Of a stretch of 6,989 nucleotides of DNA, positions 5,443-6,989 are shown piece after piece (the stretch's first letter is position 1; each line of letters starts with the position of its first letter). The notes below the pieces were generated by a model. That model did no database searches. It saw only the letters and a list, made by a program, of their open reading frames with translations, and had not been told where the DNA came from. Made by a program: the position numbers and the translations under genes. The stretch is from an uncultured Verrucomicrobium sp. (GTDB lineage Bacteria > Verrucomicrobiota > Verrucomicrobiia > Methylacidiphilales > GAS474): positions 1-6,989 of the forward strand of contig CAISZB010000331.1 in the NCBI GenBank assembly GCA_903889845.1, in the 5' to 3' direction.

Positions 5443-6804
5443 CTACCCGCCCTCGTTCCGCCGGACGAAGGGCTTCCGGTGGCGGGGGAGTTCGCGGCTG
5501 GCCACGATCTCGTAGCGGGGGCCGCCCAGGAGGGCGCGGAGGCCGTCCATGAAGGCGGCGCGGGGGGCGACGGTGAAGAGGTCGCTCGGCTCCAGGACGG
5601 TGGTGCGGCGGCTCCCGTTCTCCCCCCGGGTGCAGCGGAAGTAGAGGCGGGCGGGGCCGGGGTGGTCGAGGATGAGCTGGTGGAGGGCGTCCCACTTCAC
5701 GAGGTCCCAGGCGTCGAGGTCGATGTCGAGGGTGAGGCCGCGCAGGAGTTTGCTCTCCGCCTCGTCGAGGAGGTAGTAGTCCTGGGCGCGGAGGCTGGCG
5801 TTCTCCCCGCGGAAGGTGACGTTGGCGGTGAGGACGACGAGGTCCTTCGCGGCGGGGGGCTTCTCCATTTTCTCGTACATGCCGCCGAAGAGCATGAACT
5901 CGACGGTCCCGGTCTGGTCCTCGAAGGTGACGAGGGGGAGGTTGTTGCCGGTCTTCTTGCTCAGCTTCACCTCGAATTTCTTGATCATCCCGGCGAGGCG
6001 GACGGGGGTCCCCTCCGGCAGCTCGGCGAGCTTCGAGACGGTCGTGGTCTGGAAGGGGCGGAGGCGGGAGAGGTGCCGGTCGAGGGGGTGGCCGGAGAAG
6101 TAGAAGCCGAGGAGTTCGTTCTCGTAGCCGAGGAGGGTGTCGGAGTCCCAGTCGGGCTGCTCGGCGACGCCGCGCCCGGCGGAGGCGGCGTCGAGGGCGG
6201 GGGCCTCGTCGAGCATGTCGAGGAGGGAGATCTGGCCGCTGGCCTTCTCCTTCGCGGTGCTGGAGGCGGCGCCGAGCGCGCCGTCGAGGCCGGCCTCGAT
6301 GGTGGGGCGGTTCTTGCCGAAGGCGTCGAGGGCGCCGACGCGGATGAGGCTTTCCATCAGCCGCTTGTTGAGGAGGTGGGGATCGACGCGGAGGCAGAGG
6401 TCGTTGAGGTCAGCGAAGGGGCCGCCCTTTTCCCGCGCGGCGACGATCTGGTCGATGGCGCCGGAGCCGACGTTCTTCACGCCCGCCATGCCGTAGCGGA
6501 TCGCCTTCTTTTTCTGCCCTTCGGGGATTTCGACGGTGAAGGGGCCGAAGCTCTTGTTGATGTCGGGCGGGAGGACGGCGATGCCCATGACCTTGGCCTC
6601 GGCGACGAACTCGGCGATCTTCTCGTTCTTCCCGATTTCGTTCGACATGAGGGCGGAGAGGAACTCGACGGGGTAGTTCGCCTTCAGCCACGCGGTCTGG
6701 TAGGCGAGGACGCCGTAGCAGGCGGCGTGGGCCTTGTTGAAGCCGTACCCGGCGAATTTTTCGAGGGTGTCGAAGAGGGGGTTGGCCTCGGCCTCGGGCG
6801 GTTT
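5443..6804 (-). CDS. dnaE: DNA polymerase III subunit alpha, C-terminal part only
   Basis: The replicative polymerase catalytic subunit is represented here by its last ~450 residues. Reading from about 6801 leftward: the end of the fingers region with EKFAGYGFNKAHAACYG and YQTAWLKANYPVEF; SNEIGKNEKIAEFVAEA; a helix-hairpin-helix DNA-binding region (about 6498-6319; GVKNVGSGAI); the LLGFYFSGHPLDRHL segment (about 6110-6070); an OB fold (about 6009-5764; RLAGMIKKFE, VTFEDQTGTVEFMLFGG); and a C-terminal region that normally contacts the clamp loader. The stop is TAG (5445-5443). Roughly 700 N-terminal residues, including the PHP domain and the palm with its catalytic aspartates, are absent because the frame meets unrelated sequence at about 6793-6808. 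An internal ATG at 6648 would give 401 residues, but DnaE similarity extends upstream of it, so it is not the native start. The fragment alone cannot polymerise. If this were the only dnaE, the cell would not be viable, so an intact copy elsewhere or an assembly error is likely. Confidence 0.93.
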   Translation of the reverse strand, partial: KPPEAEANPLFDTLEKFAGYGFNKAHAACYGVLAYQTAWLKANYPVEFLSALMSNEIGKNEKIAEFVAEAKVMGIAVLPPDINKSFGPFTVEIPEGQKKKAIRYGMAGVKNVGSGAIDQIVAAREKGGPFADLNDLCLRVDPHLLNKRLMESLIRVGALDAFGKNRPTIEAGLDGALGAASSTAKEKASGQISLLDMLDEAPALDAASAGRGVAEQPDWDSDTLLGYENELLGFYFSGHPLDRHLSRLRPFQTTTVSKLAELPEGTPVRLAGMIKKFEVKLSKKTGNNLPLVTFEDQTGTVEFMLFGGMYEKMEKPPAAKDLVVLTANVTFRGENASLRAQDYYLLDEAESKLLRGLTLDIDLDAWDLVKWDALHQLILDHPGPARLYFRCTRGENGSRRTTVLEPSDLFTVAPRAAFMDGLRALLGGPRYEIVASRELPRHRKPFVRRNEGG

Positions 6805-6808
6805 CCCA
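6793..6808. other. Junction between dioxygenase 5' end and dnaE 3' part
   Basis: To the right, the - strand encodes the start of a LigB-type dioxygenase in one frame (codons starting at 6985 - 3n). To the left it encodes the DnaE C-terminus in another frame (codons starting at 6648 + 3n). Recognisable dioxygenase sequence ends at GHWE(T) (6803-6800), and recognisable DnaE begins at about PPEAEAN (from 6801). The switch therefore takes place within a few bases. No insertion sequence, terminal repeat or target duplication is visible at the join. Confidence 0.85.
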
Positions 6809-6985
6809 ATGGCCGGAGATGACCAGGATCGCCTTGGGCCGGACGGGCAGGTTGTCGGCGAGGCCGCGCAGGTAGGCTTCCATCCTGTCCCACAGGTGCG
6901 GCGCGGCGGCCGGCGGGTCCATGAAGAAGCAGGGACCGCCCCCGTGGGGAATGAACACGGTCGGCAGTCGGTCCTTCGTCGCCAT
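6800..6985 (-). CDS. Class III extradiol dioxygenase (LigB/DODA type), N-terminal fragment
   Basis: This fragment is the first ~62 residues of a YgiD/4,5-DOPA extradiol dioxygenase-like protein, a non-haem metal enzyme that opens catechol-type rings; full members have about 250-280 residues. Motifs visible are VFIPHGGGPCFF (10-21), carrying metal-ligand His14, and PKAILVISGHWE (50-61), carrying ligand His59, with an LWDRMEAYLRGLADNLP helix region (31-47) between. The third metal ligand and the rest of the fold are missing. Beyond 6800 this frame stays open to 6410, but that part is the wrong-frame translation of dnaE and is not dioxygenase. The ATG (6985-6983) is 4 bases from the window edge, so no upstream signal can be judged. 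The substrate cannot be inferred. As it stands the product would be non-functional. Confidence 0.8.
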
Positions 6986-6989
6986 GGGG

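Noticed and set aside
5479..6822. 447-residue + strand open frame over dnaE
   Set aside because: Antisense to clear DnaE homology, with biased Gly/Glu/Val/Asp composition typical of a shadow frame.
6410..6985. A 191-residue dioxygenase-derived protein on the - strand
   Set aside because: Only the first ~62 residues match the LigB/DODA family; the rest is Arg/Pro-rich wrong-frame translation of dnaE.
1..6989. CRISPR array, insertion sequence, phage, toxin-antitoxin or defence system
   Set aside because: I found no repeat array, transposase, inverted terminal repeats or related protein motifs on either strand.

Overview
This is a GC-rich bacterial window carrying mostly housekeeping genes, with C-dominated third codon positions. 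The gene content (aat, rnr, a RarD transporter, a MarC-family membrane protein, a UGA-decoding serine tRNA, dnaE) is chromosomal. The wording of the Aat and DnaE proteins and the weak Shine-Dalgarno use recall Verrucomicrobiota or a neighbouring phylum. That placement is a tentative impression from memory of homologues, not a demonstrated assignment.

Layout: positions 16-3868 carry three complete + strand genes: aat (leucyl/phenylalanyl-tRNA--protein transferase), rnr (exoribonuclease R) and rarD (EamA-type permease). A MarC-family membrane protein gene follows (3901-4566). Next comes a tRNA-Ser(UGA) on the - strand (4709-4623), convergent with the marC-like gene. Back-to-back promoters at about 4739-4801 appear to serve this tRNA and a + strand gene for a small exported protein of unknown function (4811-5320). 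A 122-base gap separates that gene from the convergent, - strand C-terminal third of dnaE (6804-5443).

The right end is the oddest part. Reading the - strand from the right edge, the first 61-62 residues are the N-terminus of a class III extradiol (LigB/DODA-type) dioxygenase. At about 6793-6808 the sequence switches abruptly, and out of frame, into the middle of dnaE. The DnaE part lacks the PHP and catalytic palm regions. The dioxygenase part lacks everything after its second metal-ligand histidine. This is either a real rearrangement breakpoint or an assembly chimera, and read-level data are needed to tell which.

A second pattern is regulatory. Four + strand genes (rnr, rarD, the marC-like gene and the exported-protein gene) each have a plausible -35/-10 pair whose -10 box ends only 8-9 bases before the ATG, with no well-placed Shine-Dalgarno sequence. 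This predicts leaderless or nearly leaderless transcripts. I see no CRISPR array, insertion sequence, phage gene, toxin-antitoxin pair or defence cassette, and no convincing new multi-gene system.
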